In this document: positions 40,440 through 51,469 of the stretch, in pieces
How the letters are laid out: every line of letters starts with the position of its first letter
Position numbering within the stretch: position 1 is the stretch's first letter
Assembly: GCA_029834535.1 (NCBI GenBank)
Contig: JAQMWT010000590.1
Location: 1 to 64,000, forward strand
DNA length: 64,000 nucleotides
Direction: 5' to 3'
DNA from: Chrysophaeum taylorii
Taxonomy: Eukaryota > Sar > Pelagophyceae > Pelagomonadales > Pelagomonadaceae
Position numbers and translations under genes: made by a program
The notes under the pieces: generated by a model
Seen by the model: the letters and a program-made list of their open reading frames with translations, nothing else
What the model was told of the DNA's origin: nothing
Database searches by the model: none

Positions 40440-42880
40440 GTCCCGCATATCTCGTCACGCATGAGAAAGAAAGCTGGTGAAAACCCTCGTATACGTTGCA
40501 GTGGCATTTTTATTGCCTATATTCGTGATGGCCCTGGCTGGCTACTACATCATCGATGCCGTCACTGACAGGATTTTTACCTCTTGGTCTGGCAATACTA
40601 TTGGTGATGAAAGTTTTGCTGGCTCTCAGGAGTCCTCTCTCTGACTCAGATACGCGACGTTATGCAGATATTTTTGTATATTCGCCTTCTACAACGGTCG
40701 CGTCTCGCCCTCAGGACGATAATCTAACGGGCATTGACTTGGCGGTTTCCAATTCGCAGGCATCAGCTTCAGCTCCTGAACCGGCCGCTGATTCAGCAAT
40801 TTCCACTGTGGTTCATTCTGACGTGGCTTCTCATGATTCTGCATCTTCACCAATGGACGTTGAGTCCATGCAAGGTGATCTTGCCATCCATTGCCAATTT
40901 TTGCCGCAACTGACGTTGCAAACGGATCCGGAGGGACACCTCTGGAATCCATGAGTCAGCTTTCTCTTTATTGTATCACTGACTCACCGCACATGGACGT
41001 TCAATTTCCTCAAACGTACGTCCCAAGTGTCACAATTTGGTGACACAAGGCACACACGTGGGTGGGGTTGCCTCTCGTGCGGAGCAACGGCAACTTACTG
41101 CGCACTATATGCGCTTGCCCTTGTATTGTAATCAAACGATCATGACGGCCATGACTCTGGCTACAAATGTTCTTCGTTCGTTCTGTTATTTTGTTGCTGT
41201 TGGTTTATGTTTCCTGTCTATTCTTGATGAATCTGACATCAATCAAGTTGATGTCCGCGAAGCTTTCGGATCCCCTGAACGTGAGTCATGGATCAATGCG
41301 ATGACTGATGAATATCGTACACTTGAACGTCTTGGTTGTACTTGGGATGTTGTTTGGGGCTCTCACCTGATTTCAGTGGCAATATTTGTGGCACCACCAA
41401 GTGGTTTTTGAAGAAGAAGAAGTATACTGAGTCCGGCGAATTTGAAAGATATAAAGCTCGTCTTGTGATATTGGGTTATACCCAAGTGTATGGCATCGAC
41501 TATTTTGCCACTTATTCACCAGTTGCTACGGCAACTACAGTATGAGTATTTTTGTGTCGTTCGTGTCGCTCATCTCAACTCGGAACTGCTCAAACTTGAT
41601 ATATATCAAGAATGCGTTCACACAAGCTTCATTTTCTGAAAACGTTTACGTTTGGCTCGCAGAGGGATTTCCTATTCAACAACCACAATCGGGCTATCAT
41701 GTTTTGAAACGGCATGGTACTCACCTAGCTAGTCGTAGCTGGAATATCCTACTTCATAAGATTCTTACTGACTTTGGCTTTGTGGCAACTGATGCTGATC
41801 GCTGCTTATATTTGTTTTACGTTCAAACGCAGGTTGTCATCATGTTGATAGCGATTGTAGACGATATGCTAGTGTCTTTTGATAGAGCTAACTCTCATCA
41901 TTACCAGCGTCTTGTTGTGTTCCTTTGGACACGTGTACGTTCACCCTCTGATGTTTTGAATATTTGGGTCCAGCTTCTGGCTTTGTTGGTTTTGAGATCT
42001 TTTCGCAACCGTCAAAAAATGCGCACGATTCAATTACGGCAGACAAAAAGCTCTCAATGATCTACTCAAGGTTGCGCGTTTGGGCCGTTCTCAAGTCGCT
42101 TCAACACCAGGACAGCCAGGTGTTCATCTGTCAGCTGATTCTTGTCCGATAATCAACTCTCGGGAATGGCATTATATGCAGCGCTTAGGTACCTTATCGA
42201 GGCACTAAAACTGTTGGAGTCTTATTGTTCATCGCTATCATGACGAGACCTGATTTTCTGTCTCAAGTCGCTTGCCGTTTTGGTAATAATCCCGGCCACA
42301 AGCACTGGACATATGTTCGTCATATTCTGAAGTAAGTAAGTATTCGCATGGCTCACGCCGCTTGTGTCTGACCATTGATGGCTCCAAATGGCAACAATTT
42401 TGTATCTCGCGTGACGCCGATTGGGCTTCAAATCCTGATTCACGCCGCTCTGTATCTGGTTATGTTTTTTACATGCCGTGTGGATGTGCTATCGCTTGGT
42501 GTTCTTCTGTGCAACATCTGGTCGCTCGCTCTAGTTTCGAATCAGAGCTTAATTCACTTTTTGGCTGCACCGCCTACCTGTAATGGCTGCTTCGCCGCTT
42601 ATTGACTGACTGTTCTTTGTTTGCAAACGGATCCAGTGCCCTTGTACATGGACAACAAAACAAAGTGATTCATGGTATGAAAGAGTTTTTGCTATCACTA
42701 AACACACTTGCCACCATATCGGGATACGCTACTTTTCTGCAACTGACATGCTTAATGCTGCTATCATCGCCCCTGTGTGCTAAAATTAACTCCAACTTGA
42801 ATGCCTCCGATTATTATTGCCTTGCCAAGTCGAGCAAGTATGATGGATGAGATATTTGTTCGGCAACGCGCTATTTTGTT
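40440..42880 (+). mobile_element. Heavily decayed Ty1/Copia fragment
   Basis: The plus strand carries recognisable Copia pieces. The start of reverse transcriptase lies at about 41.27-41.53 kb (ERYKARLVILGYTQVYGIDY). Further RT pieces follow at about 41.6-42.3 kb. RNase H lies at about 42.36-42.57 kb (DADWASNPDSRRSVSGYVFY). No clear Gag, protease or integrase is visible, though 40.45-41.0 kb may hold an unrecognisable upstream part. It is clearly broken, with ten or more breaks, and older than the element at 1869-7085. It uses AT-richer DNA than the host genes around it. Confidence 0.8.
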
Positions 42881-43184
42881 GAATCTTCCTGCTGACATTC
42901 AGACACCTACGCCATAAGCTGCTCCTGCCCTTTGGCTCCTTAGACTTTAGGGGTCGGACCACAAAAACCGAGACACAGACGACAGACCTCCCGTGGTTCA
43001 TTTTCGAGGCGTCCGATGGCGGCGGCGGCTAGATAGAGAACATATCGTTGTTATTTAAATTTAAATAAAGCGTCGTTTTCTGCGGGGGGAAATGGCGGGA
43101 CGCCCGGTGCTCGTAAGAAGTACCTACGCTGGCGCATGCACGCGAAGGAGTTCGCGCGACGGATGATGTGTACACGGCGGACAT
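42881..43184. other. Intergenic, no gene seen
   Basis: Downstream side of the minus-strand EF-hand gene. It contains the palindromic AT stretch ATTTAAATTTAAATAAAG near 43055. Nothing else is recognised. Confidence 0.45.
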
Positions 43185-43711
43185 TCACCGATGATATATG
43201 TCGCGTTGCCACTTCCGCGGCGGTATTTGTTTTTTGGGTGGTTGTTCGGCAAGGTCGAGCTCCTCGAGTCGGCGCTGGATGGCTTCCTTCTCGGCGGCGG
43301 CGATTCTGGCCATCTTGATTCTCGCAGCGTCGACTCGGCTCGAGGGGGGGGTGTCGCCGTTGTTGCTAAGCGCGATGGAAGGCAGAGACCGCGACTTGGG
43401 GAGTTGTTGCTCGTCGAAGGCGTCGTCGACGAGGGCGTGGTAGGGGATGGCGCGGGTACCGTCGGCATCGTACCAGCAGACGAGGTCGTCGAGGCCGACG
43501 TCGCGGACGTCGACGCGGAGCTCTCTGAATACGCGATGGATGTCGAGTTTCGAGAGCTTGCCTTTGCCGGCGCGGTCGACGCGGAGGCAGGTGCCGAGGA
43601 AAAGGTCTCTGGCATCGTCGAGGGCGTTGATTCGAGGGAGCTGGGAGTTGACGGAATCGCGGATCGTTTTGAGGATGGTCCTGATGCCGGGGGGGGCGAT
43701 TATTTTTTTTT

Positions 43712-43748
<37 letters not shown>

Positions 43749-45101
43749 AGAAAGGTCCTTTTTGCGGGAGGAGGGGTGGGCGATGAAATGGGGCGTGCCC
43801 TTCGAAACGTCGTCGACGACGTCCTTGTAGTGGATCTCGCCGTCCTCGTACTTGCCAAAGTTTCCGTTGCGATCGTAGTATCGTACGACCTGGCGGGCCT
43901 TGTCGACGGAGATGCGGAGGCCGACGCGGGCCATCGCGCCGCGAAATTCGCGGACGTCGAGCTCGCCCGAGGCGTTGCCGTCCCAGAACAAGAATGCCTC
44001 GCGCAAGATCGACTCGACCGTCCCGCCGGCCGAGAGGACTGTAGTCTCGAGGGTGTTTCGGAGGTCGATTTTGAACTCCTCGACGACGGCGTTCGGGGTC
44101 TGGTCTCGGGGTCGGGCCGTGAAGAGTTTCGAGAGCAGTTCGTAATCTTCGGCGTCTTCCTCCGGCGTGGGCGCCGAGGCCGAATTGCGTTTCGTCGGAA
44201 GGAGGGCGCCCGTGCCGTGGAGGTGTCTGTTGACTTGGGCGGTGAAGTGGGGGGCGTCCTCGCACGCGACGTCGACCACGGCCCGGTAGGTCATCTCGCC
44301 CCGGTTTAACGGGTCGAAGGCTCGGACGACCAGGGCAGCATCCTTTTCCGAGAGGACGAGGCCGAGTTGCCGCATGGCGCCGACCAATCCCTTCGCGTTG
44401 AGCTTGCCCGACGCGTCCGAGTCCCAGGCGAGGAACGCTCGTCTCGCGACGACGCTCTCGTACTCTCCGCGTCGCTCGATAAGCGAAGACAACTTATTGC
44501 GGAGTTTTTTTATGAAGCGTCGAACGATGGGGGGAAAACACCGCGCGGACCTCGGGGTCTCCCCCAACAACAGCGCGACCTCTTTTGGATCGGGATGCGT
44601 TAAAAAATTTTTTCTTCCGCAGAACTCGGCGACGTCCTCGCAAACGGAATCGTACCTCACGCTCGTCTCGTCGCCGTAATGCATGGCGAGACGCCGACAC
44701 TCGGCGTGGTCGGTTTTGAGCCCCACGCTCAGCAACGCGCGAAGTAGTTGCCCAACGCTCAGTCTACCGGACGACTCGGCGTCCTGCTCGCGGCATCGCG
44801 CCAGCAACAGCGACAATTCGGTCCCCCCGCGCTCGCGAACGGCCCTGTCGAGGCACCTCCGGAGCCGCTCGAACACGCGCTTGACCTCCTCCTCCTTTTT
44901 TTCGAAACCACCACCACCACCACCGCTGCGTCCTTGCTCGAATCGCAATGCCGCACGATCCTCGCGCCGCCGTTGCTCCTGAAATGCCCTCCACCGCACG
45001 TTCGGCAGGTGCTGCTCGGCGCGATAAGCGGCGCGGTTGTGCACGCGAACCTTTTCGGCCTGCACGCGCATCTGCAGCGCGCCAGGGTCCGCCATCATCA
45101 T
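43185..45101 (-). CDS. Multi-EF-hand protein
   Basis: 638 residues from an ATG at 45101, preceded by no other in-frame ATG. A basic and Glu-rich N-terminal 90 residues is followed by repeated EF-hand-like pairs. Calcium-loop-like segments include DSDASGKLNAKG, DGNASGELDVRE, DRNGNFGKYEDGEIHYKD and DRAGKGKLSKLD. Each lies in a unit of helix, loop, helix and a second degenerate loop ending in VVDVACEDAPHF or VVDDVSKGTPHF, so four related modules can be traced. A run of 14 serines encoded by TCG repeats lies near 43715-43750. The C-terminus is a basic coiled coil (AAEKEAIQRRLEELDLAEQ). Modules of this kind occur in calcyphosin-like and flagellar proteins, but no assignment is safe. It is divergently arranged with the gene at 45202, 100 bases away. 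Confidence 0.85.
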
Positions 45102-45201
45102 CTTAGTATCTTATATCATCTTCGGGGTGCGGGTGGTGTGCTAGTCGCTAAAAAGATATATATATCTTCTCCTGCTACTATTACTTACCCTCAAACCCTC
45201 G
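45102..45201. promoter_or_regulatory. 100-bp divergent promoter region
   Basis: It separates the start codons of the minus-strand EF-hand gene and the plus-strand secreted protein gene, so it must hold both promoters or 5' leaders. It contains the palindrome AAGATATATATATCTT (about 45154-45169), a candidate TATA element usable in both directions, and CCTACTATTACTTACCCTC just before the plus-strand ATG. Confidence 0.5.
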
Positions 45202-45882
45202 ATGCTGCTCCTCCTCCTCGTCTCGTCGTCGTCGTCGTCGTCGGCGGCCCTGAGTCCTGTGGGGGTGGTTGTGTCCCATCGTCGCGCGCTGCTGGCGACG
45301 GGCGTCGCCGCGCTACTAAAGCCCGACATTGCGGCAGCCGAGGAGGAACCCAAATTCCGGCGGCTGGCCCCCATCCAGTTCATCGCCGCACTGGGGGATC
45401 CAGAGGCGCGCGATGGCTCGGGCGCAGAGCAGTGGGGTCTCTGGGTCGACGATCCCGGGCCGCGCGGCGTATTCCTCAGGGATTACGCGACCAAGCTCAA
45501 GAAAGGCAAGGCGCCTGCGGGGTGGGAGTTCGACTCGAACGATTGGTGGCTCGAGGAACACGGCTTAATCATGCCGGCGCCAGCCTTTCCCCTCCCGCCA
45601 AAGCGCTACCTGGTCACGGGGGCGCGCAAGGTCACGACCGTTCTCACCGTCTCCCCCGACGGCAAGTGGAACCTCAAGGATGGCACGCTCTACGACGTGA
45701 CGCACTTGCCGTGCCGGTCCGCTCGGTACGCCGCCGGCGCCGACCTCTGCTCTCCCGCCGCTGCCAGTCAACGCAACTTTCCCGTCGCGCCGGGAGCCCC
45801 CATGCCGCCCGTCCCTGGGTGCGCCAAGCAGGACTACGCCGTCCTCTTCGTCGTCGGCGTTGAAGTCGCCGCTTCGTCCTAA
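45202..45882 (+). CDS. Secreted or plastid-lumen protein of an uncharacterised bacterial-like family
   Basis: 226 residues. The N-terminus has a leucine/serine signal-like stretch, then RRALLATGVAALL, a twin-arginine-plus-hydrophobic segment, then a run of alanines, as in thylakoid-lumen proteins imported by the Tat route in red-lineage algae. The mature part has well-defined blocks: QWGLWVDDPGPRGVFLRDY, DWWLEEHGLIMPAP, VTTVLTVSPDGKW, DVTHLPCRSARY and GCAKQDYAVLFVVGVE. From memory these blocks resemble an uncharacterised family common in proteobacteria; I cannot name it or check it. Two conserved cysteines (in LPCRSAR and GCAKQD) may form a disulfide. Its stop codon overlaps the stop codon of the convergent EF-hand gene by a few bases. 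Confidence 0.75.
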   Translation: MLLLLLVSSSSSSSAALSPVGVVVSHRRALLATGVAALLKPDIAAAEEEPKFRRLAPIQFIAALGDPEARDGSGAEQWGLWVDDPGPRGVFLRDYATKLKKGKAPAGWEFDSNDWWLEEHGLIMPAPAFPLPPKRYLVTGARKVTTVLTVSPDGKWNLKDGTLYDVTHLPCRSARYAAGADLCSPAAASQRNFPVAPGAPMPPVPGCAKQDYAVLFVVGVEVAASS

Positions 45883-47360
45883 TTTTTTTCGGGTCGCTCG
45901 ATAGGGGAAAGCTGCCCAAAGTCGGTGATCCCGCAGGCTTGCTCGAGCTGGGACGGCGAGCAGAGGACGCGGTACACCTCGGGTTTGAGGCGGTCGGCGG
46001 GCTTGGTGGTTTCGATGGCTTTGGCGATGAAGCGCGCGGCGGCGGAGGAGTCGGCAACGACGTGATTTATTATCTCGTTGCTCGACGAAGGGGCGGGCCT
46101 TATGATGATGTTGCCGCCGCCTCCAGGTTGTGGGAGCCGCGAGGGCTTGCGGAGCCCGTTAAGGATGGCGACGGCTTCGGCGCGCGTCCGCTTGGCTCGA
46201 ACGAACCGCTTGACCTTGACCTCGACGGGGTCGGTCGGGCTAAGCATTCGCTCGGAGGCCGGCGGCGGCGGCAATGATTTGTCTTCCTCCTCTTCGGCCG
46301 GATCGGCGACCAACTGCTGGAAGCCGTGGACGTCGACCACGCGACTACTCCGCCGCTTCTTCTTGGTCCTTGTCGCCGCCGGTCTTCTTCTCCTGTCATC
46401 ATCATCATCATCATCGTCTCTTTTAAACGAAGAAGAAGACGGGGGTACCACGACCGAATTGGCGGCGTGTTGGTCGCAGCAGCCTGCCGCGGAATGGGCG
46501 GCGTCGGGGACGTTTTCGCGAGATGATCGCGGCGTGGGGTCGAGGAGGTCGTCGTCGTCGAAAGGAAGCGGCTTGCGTTGGTCGAAGTGAATCACGCGCC
46601 GTTTCCGCTCCATGTCGGCCATCTCCAATCTACGTTCGATGGCTTCCCACGTCATGTGGCCAAAGAGGTGCTTCCGTCTTCGTTGCTGGCGGCGCCAAAA
46701 GCGACTCCCGAGACACCGTTTCCGCATCCGGCGTTGGATGTTGAAGATCGGAAACAACGCCCTCGCGTTGTGCTTGGTCCACTCCTGCCACTGCTCGTAA
46801 GTGAAGGCCCCAGTTTTACGGATGGTGTGCTCCAAGTATTGCGTCGTCAACCTCCGCTCCTTGCTCGTCGTCTCGGCCCCGTAGATCGCGTCGAGCAAGA
46901 CCCCGCAATCATCATCATCGAGTTCCCAGCGGTCGCCTCGTCGCCGCGCAAAGCACCGAAATGCGAACGCGCACAGATCGGGCTCGCTCAACGAGCAAAA
47001 GTTCCAGAGCGCGACCACGAACTCAAAGAAATCGACCTTCTTAGAGCCGTCAGCGTCGAAGATGGCGAAAATCTTCGCAGCAAACGGGCTCCGATCGATG
47101 TCGACGGCCATCAAAAACTCGAACATATCGACTTCACCACAATTGTCCTTGTCGACCTGGAGGAACAAATTGAGCAGCCGCACGACGTCACGCTTCTTCA
47201 AACCGAGGAATCGGAAGCTCTCCATGTAGGGCTCGTAGATGGCCGTGTCGATGCCCTTGTACACCTTGATCCCCGTGACGTACCGCTTCTCGAGCCTCCA
47301 CAGCATCCCACCCTTGCGGGGGATCATCTCGGACATTCTCGTGCCGACTCGCCGGAGCAT
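45879..47360 (-). CDS. EF-hand protein with basic, low-complexity C-terminal half
   Basis: 493 residues from the ATG at 47360. Residues of about 58-120 hold two EF-hand-type motifs: FLQVDKDNCGEVDMFEFLMA, then IFDADGSKKVDFFEFVVAL, the arrangement seen in calcineurin B-like and recoverin-like calcium sensors. A further degenerate hand may lie near LDDDDCGVLLDAIYG. From residue 205 the chain becomes strongly basic (RRMRKRCLGSRFWRRQQRRR) and then low in complexity with Asp and Ser runs, so it is likely an extended or nucleic-acid/membrane-contacting tail. The role is unknown. It is convergent with the gene at 45202-45882, with overlapping stop codons. Confidence 0.8.
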   Translation of the reverse strand: MLRRVGTRMSEMIPRKGGMLWRLEKRYVTGIKVYKGIDTAIYEPYMESFRFLGLKKRDVVRLLNLFLQVDKDNCGEVDMFEFLMAVDIDRSPFAAKIFAIFDADGSKKVDFFEFVVALWNFCSLSEPDLCAFAFRCFARRRGDRWELDDDDCGVLLDAIYGAETTSKERRLTTQYLEHTIRKTGAFTYEQWQEWTKHNARALFPIFNIQRRMRKRCLGSRFWRRQQRRRKHLFGHMTWEAIERRLEMADMERKRRVIHFDQRKPLPFDDDDLLDPTPRSSRENVPDAAHSAAGCCDQHAANSVVVPPSSSSFKRDDDDDDDDRRRRPAATRTKKKRRSSRVVDVHGFQQLVADPAEEEEDKSLPPPPASERMLSPTDPVEVKVKRFVRAKRTRAEAVAILNGLRKPSRLPQPGGGGNIIIRPAPSSSNEIINHVVADSSAAARFIAKAIETTKPADRLKPEVYRVLCSPSQLEQACGITDFGQLSPIERPEKN

Positions 47361-47499
47361 GCATGCGAATCCTCCTCTCGCGTTGCCTATCCTATCGTGA
47401 CGTCATTTCAGGGGTGCCGTAGAGTAAAGTGCATCGTCTGACTGAGTCACTATTGTCGATGCAGAGATGTGCAGCCAACAACCCGCTGAAAACTCCCGT

Positions 47500-49700
47500 T
47501 TTTGGTTTCGTGCGATAGATTTTGCCGCGCTCTGCACGATAACAACTACCGCACGTTGTTTCTAGAAACGACACCGTCGGACGCGGGCTCGGTGTGCTCA
47601 AAGTTGGACACAGCGGACAGCGGAACGGCTTCTTCCAACCGTACCCGACGCAAAGGGGGAACCGGGGGATGGTTCGCAGCTGCAGCCAAGACTCTATCAC
47701 CTCCAATCCAAGCGCGCATCTCAGCTTTCGCCGCTTTCACGGCAGTATCCTCAGCCGCAGCACGTCGCTTGCTCCTCACGCCTCTGCGAGTTGTTTGTTC
47801 TCTGCCGTTTCCACGAGGCAAAGATGGATCTGCTCGATGTGTGATGGGCTGAATGCCGGCTGTAAGTCGCTTGGTGGCACGTCGTCGATACTGGGAGATT
47901 ATCGGCCGTCTTAAGAGTGTTTTGTCCAAGGATAGGTCGTCACGTCAGACGCTCTCGTGCAAGCCGGATGGTCCGCGCTGTCCAACGCTTCAGGAGAATG
48001 CCGATGTGTTCCGTGCACTTTTTGCGAGACTGTATACCCGCCAACCTTGTTTAGACGCAGTAGTCATTGAGGACGTAGCACAGCCGTCAATACGTGATGA
48101 ACTTGGTGTTGTGTCGAAACATTAGGTTTTCCAGTGCGGTAGCTTAGTATTTCGGAGCATTCGAGCGTTCGTGCGGAGATATGGCGGACGCTCGCGGGTC
48201 GTCAGAACACGTTGAGGATCCGCCTATCTGATTTCTGCTCAGGCGAGAAACAATCGGAAGAATGGGATATCAGCCTTCTTGGTATTTTGCCTCGGAAAGA
48301 GAATCTTTCGCTGCCAGGTTCTTATCTTGTGCGTTGTGATGATGCTCGAGGTCGCACGATAGATTGTCTCCAACATTATTCACGCGCGTCTCGGCGTCAT
48401 CTCCGCTGACCTAGAATACGAACCGCAACTTTCGACAGGAAGGGGAAACCGCAACAACCTTCGGCCTGAAGATGGCATTGAAGAAGCGTCGTGAGCATGG
48501 CATCGAAAGGTGGGTCCTCCTATTCATTAATTTTGTCAAAACTGTCGGCAGGGTCCCGCGGGACTACAACAATTGCAAGTGTTATCGAAGTACACCGTCC
48601 CAGCGAAAAAACTCGTACGCCGCCTCACTATGGCTAGCGCACCGTAGTATAATACAAGTGGAGTTCGCCGTCTTCGGCGCTACCGCTTCGATTGACTTAA
48701 TCATCGGCGTTAAGCAAGGTGATGTCCTAGGTCCGGTTCTTTTCGCTCTGTACACGGCGGCCTTGACCATCTCATGGCGACGACGTGAAGGTCGGGAGCC
48801 AATATGCGTTTTCAATCAGTCGAAGCAAGACAATAATATGCTCCTCGCTGGACGTCGTCGTTACAACGCAAAACGCGGTGGCACTGAGGAAACGTCGTCG
48901 CACTCGAAGGAGTGTCAGCGTATGCAGATAATGTGGCGTTCCCGATTGTCGTGCTGTGAATGAGGAGACCCCCGTGTCATCAGGCACTTTGCCTAGGAAA
49001 GAGTCGAATCCAAGATGCTAGGCCATGTATTCTCTACAATAATAACCCGGATGGTGCCGACCTTTCCGATTTAGGCGTAGGTGACGGTCGTCAAATCCCC
49101 GTTGTGGCGACGTTCAAATAACGTATAGGGTCGGTTCTCTCTCTTAACTGTAGTGACACACACACTGAGGACGCTGACTCTCGTCTAAAGAGAAGGCGGC
49201 TGCGGCTTTCGGCGTGTTACGTCATCACGTTTTCGCCTAAAGATGCGTCTCTGCTCGAGCCTAGCGAACTGTCTACGTCGGTATCATCCTCGCCGTCCTT
49301 CTCCACGTTGCGGAATCATGGTGCCTAACCAAGGCTGTCTGTCTACAACCGCCTACGATGCTTTCACACGCGCGATGTGCCGCGGCGAGTCCCAGGCCTG
49401 AGAAATTCATATCAAAACTTCAACCCTCGTCCAGCGCCCTGGCCTGTGGAGGCTCAGGCCCTACATCTCTCGCCGACAACTCCGCTGAGCAGGGGCCATG
49501 TTGGCCGCATGTCCTGCTGGAGCCTCCTCCCTCGAAACGTCCTCGCCAAACAGTTCGCGTACCACCGGGGTCTTCAACAAGGCACTCCGGGGGAAACTCC
49601 ACATACGCACGAAGAGCTGGTAGTCCCTGTGAGAACTGGCGACAGACCATCAAATCGACCCCAATCCCCCCCCGTCTTCAGGTTCGCCCGTTGACTCTGA
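47500..49700 (+). mobile_element. Decayed LINE (non-LTR retrotransposon) open reading frame 2
   Basis: Pieces of one LINE-type polyprotein lie in order on the plus strand in shifting frames. A pre-RT region at about 47.85-48.13 kb contains TLQENADVFRALFARLYTRQ. The reverse transcriptase segment GVKQGDVLGPVLFALYTAA lies near 48.71 kb, matching the GVRQGDPLSPLLF motif. The C-terminal region near 49.48-49.68 kb contains RGHVGRMSCWSLLPRNVLAK, matching the W.GHV.RM..RLP pattern that follows RT in many LINEs. The YADD catalytic block is not recognisable. Many frameshifts (at least six) and probable gaps show an old copy. No endonuclease domain is visible, so it is 5'-truncated. It lies between the EF-hand gene and the NYN gene. 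Confidence 0.7.
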
Positions 49701-49783
49701 CCCTACGCGCCACCACAACGCTGGGATTAGCGTATGTATGCCCCGCGCAGTAGCTTGTTGCAATAATAATAATAAGTTCATTC

Positions 49784-51403
49784 TCACGAGACTCGACACT
49801 GCTGCGGCGGATCTCGTCGTTGTTCTTCCAATTCATCCTCTTCCTCATCGCCGACCGGAAGGTCCGTCGCGTCCACCGCGGGGGCGGCGTTCTGTTGGAC
49901 GCGAGACTCGTCATTCGAAGAAGAAGAAGAAGAAGAAGAAGAAGAAGAAGCTTCCTTGGCGGCAGCAGCAGCAGCAGCAGCTGAAGGAAGGGAGTGGTGC
50001 CTCGAGCCGAGGAAGTAGCGGTTACTGTCGGCAAGTTGGACCAAGACCGCTCGGGCGACGAGGGCCTGGACGAAGGAGATGTATCCACCAGGCGTCGCAC
50101 GCGAGGCCTCGCCCGCCGTACGGAGGCCGTCGACGTTTTTGAGGCAAAGCTTAAGGTCGTCGAAGGTTAGGCCGTTATCGTCGCGTTTTGAAGCGGCAGT
50201 AGCGACCGCGGCGGCGGCCAGGTCGAGAAGCGCCTGCTGGGCGTCGAAATTGAGCGTGGAGACCGTGCCTCCCGCGACCCGGAAGAGGCGCGGGGTGTCC
50301 TCGAGGAGGGCTTTGACGTTTTTGACGGCGCGGAGCGGCGAGGCGGTCGGCGTGTTGTCCTCGAGGAAGCCGTCGAGCTCGGAGAGCGGGAGTCTCGCCC
50401 CGCGGAGCAGCTGGTGACGGGCGAGGTGGGCCTTGAAGGCATGCAAATCGCCTAGGGGGACGTGCGCGTGGATGGTGCGCCCGACGAGCGTGAGTCTCTG
50501 TTTGCCGTAGACGCCGACGACGGTCTCGACGTCCAAATTTCTCATTTCTGACGCGCGTCCGGCGAAAAACTTTTCGAGAGAGTTCGCGTCGACCTTGGGC
50601 GGGTCGCGGCACAATATCCAGGCATGGAGCTGATGCACCACCTCCCGGCAGAGGTCCGGCTTCTTGAGCTCGTTCGTGAGCGAGACAAAAGTTTTGCCGA
50701 GACGCGCTTCGACGACGACGACGCCTTTCGTTTTCTCGAGGACTCGCTCGACCGCGACCGTCGCTCCTTTGGGCGTGTTGGCCGAAATCCACTCGCTCAG
50801 AAATCTCCCGACCTGCGAAATCTCGATACCCTCGGGCGGCGCGTCCCTGAGGCGCTGGACGAGCTTCTTGCGAGTCGACGAGCGCGACAACAAGTCGGCG
50901 AGTTGCGTCGCGACGGAGGATTCTGGCTTTTCACCCTGGATATCCAGCCAGGAATGTACAAAGTCGGCCACCGAATACAATGTCGGCGACAGGTGGCCCT
51001 GAGGATGGACCAGAACGATCCGGTACCCTCGGTCGCTCAACCGACTCAGCGTCACGCTGAAGTCGCGGTCGCCGCTTATCAGCACGAGCGTCGCGGGGCT
51101 ACGATGGTCGAGGGCGAACACCAGCATATCTACGATGAGGGCCTTGTCGGCGTTCTCCTTGCTTCGTCCTGGCACGTCGTGGAGCGCGATGCCCATCGCC
51201 TGCAGCTGCTCGCGGACCTCGACCTGAATGCGCGACAGATCGGCGTACGCGCGGAAGCTCTCGATAAACCCGTAGTTCCGCACGGTGCGTTTTACGTTCC
51301 GCGCGGCGACGGCGGCCTCCACACCGCGGGACACCGGGCAGTTCTCCAGGTCCCAGAACACGGCACACCTCTGCTCCTGCGAGCTTTCTTGCACTTCTTG
51401 CAT
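49784..51403 (-). CDS. NYN-domain RNase-like protein with OST-HTH-type modules (MARF1/limkain-like)
   Basis: The ATG at 51403 gives 539 residues; an upstream TTG-initiated extension is less likely. Residues of about 13-160 form a NYN domain, a PIN-like RNase fold. Its acidic residues are visible: Asp18 in FWDLENCP, Asp92 in KALIVDML, and Asp112/Asp114 in LISGDRDF. The block TLYSVADFVHSWL closes it. The rest contains repeated winged-helix-like stretches (SEWISANTPKGATVAVERVL, LPLSELDGFLEDNTPTASPL, LTFDDLKLCLKNVDGL) resembling the OST-HTH/LOTUS modules that accompany NYN domains in MARF1 and bind RNA. The tail has alanine and serine runs. It likely acts in cytoplasmic RNA turnover or silencing, by family analogy. 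It lies 66 bases downstream of the kinesin gene on the same strand. Confidence 0.8.
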   Translation of the reverse strand: MQEVQESSQEQRCAVFWDLENCPVSRGVEAAVAARNVKRTVRNYGFIESFRAYADLSRIQVEVREQLQAMGIALHDVPGRSKENADKALIVDMLVFALDHRSPATLVLISGDRDFSVTLSRLSDRGYRIVLVHPQGHLSPTLYSVADFVHSWLDIQGEKPESSVATQLADLLSRSSTRKKLVQRLRDAPPEGIEISQVGRFLSEWISANTPKGATVAVERVLEKTKGVVVVEARLGKTFVSLTNELKKPDLCREVVHQLHAWILCRDPPKVDANSLEKFFAGRASEMRNLDVETVVGVYGKQRLTLVGRTIHAHVPLGDLHAFKAHLARHQLLRGARLPLSELDGFLEDNTPTASPLRAVKNVKALLEDTPRLFRVAGGTVSTLNFDAQQALLDLAAAAVATAASKRDDNGLTFDDLKLCLKNVDGLRTAGEASRATPGGYISFVQALVARAVLVQLADSNRYFLGSRHHSLPSAAAAAAAAKEASSSSSSSSSSSNDESRVQQNAAPAVDATDLPVGDEEEDELEEQRRDPPQQCRVS

Positions 51404-51469
51404 TTTCTTCTGCCTGCCTCTCCAACAACAGGATAACAATAATAAATAAATTACTTACCCTATAAATTT

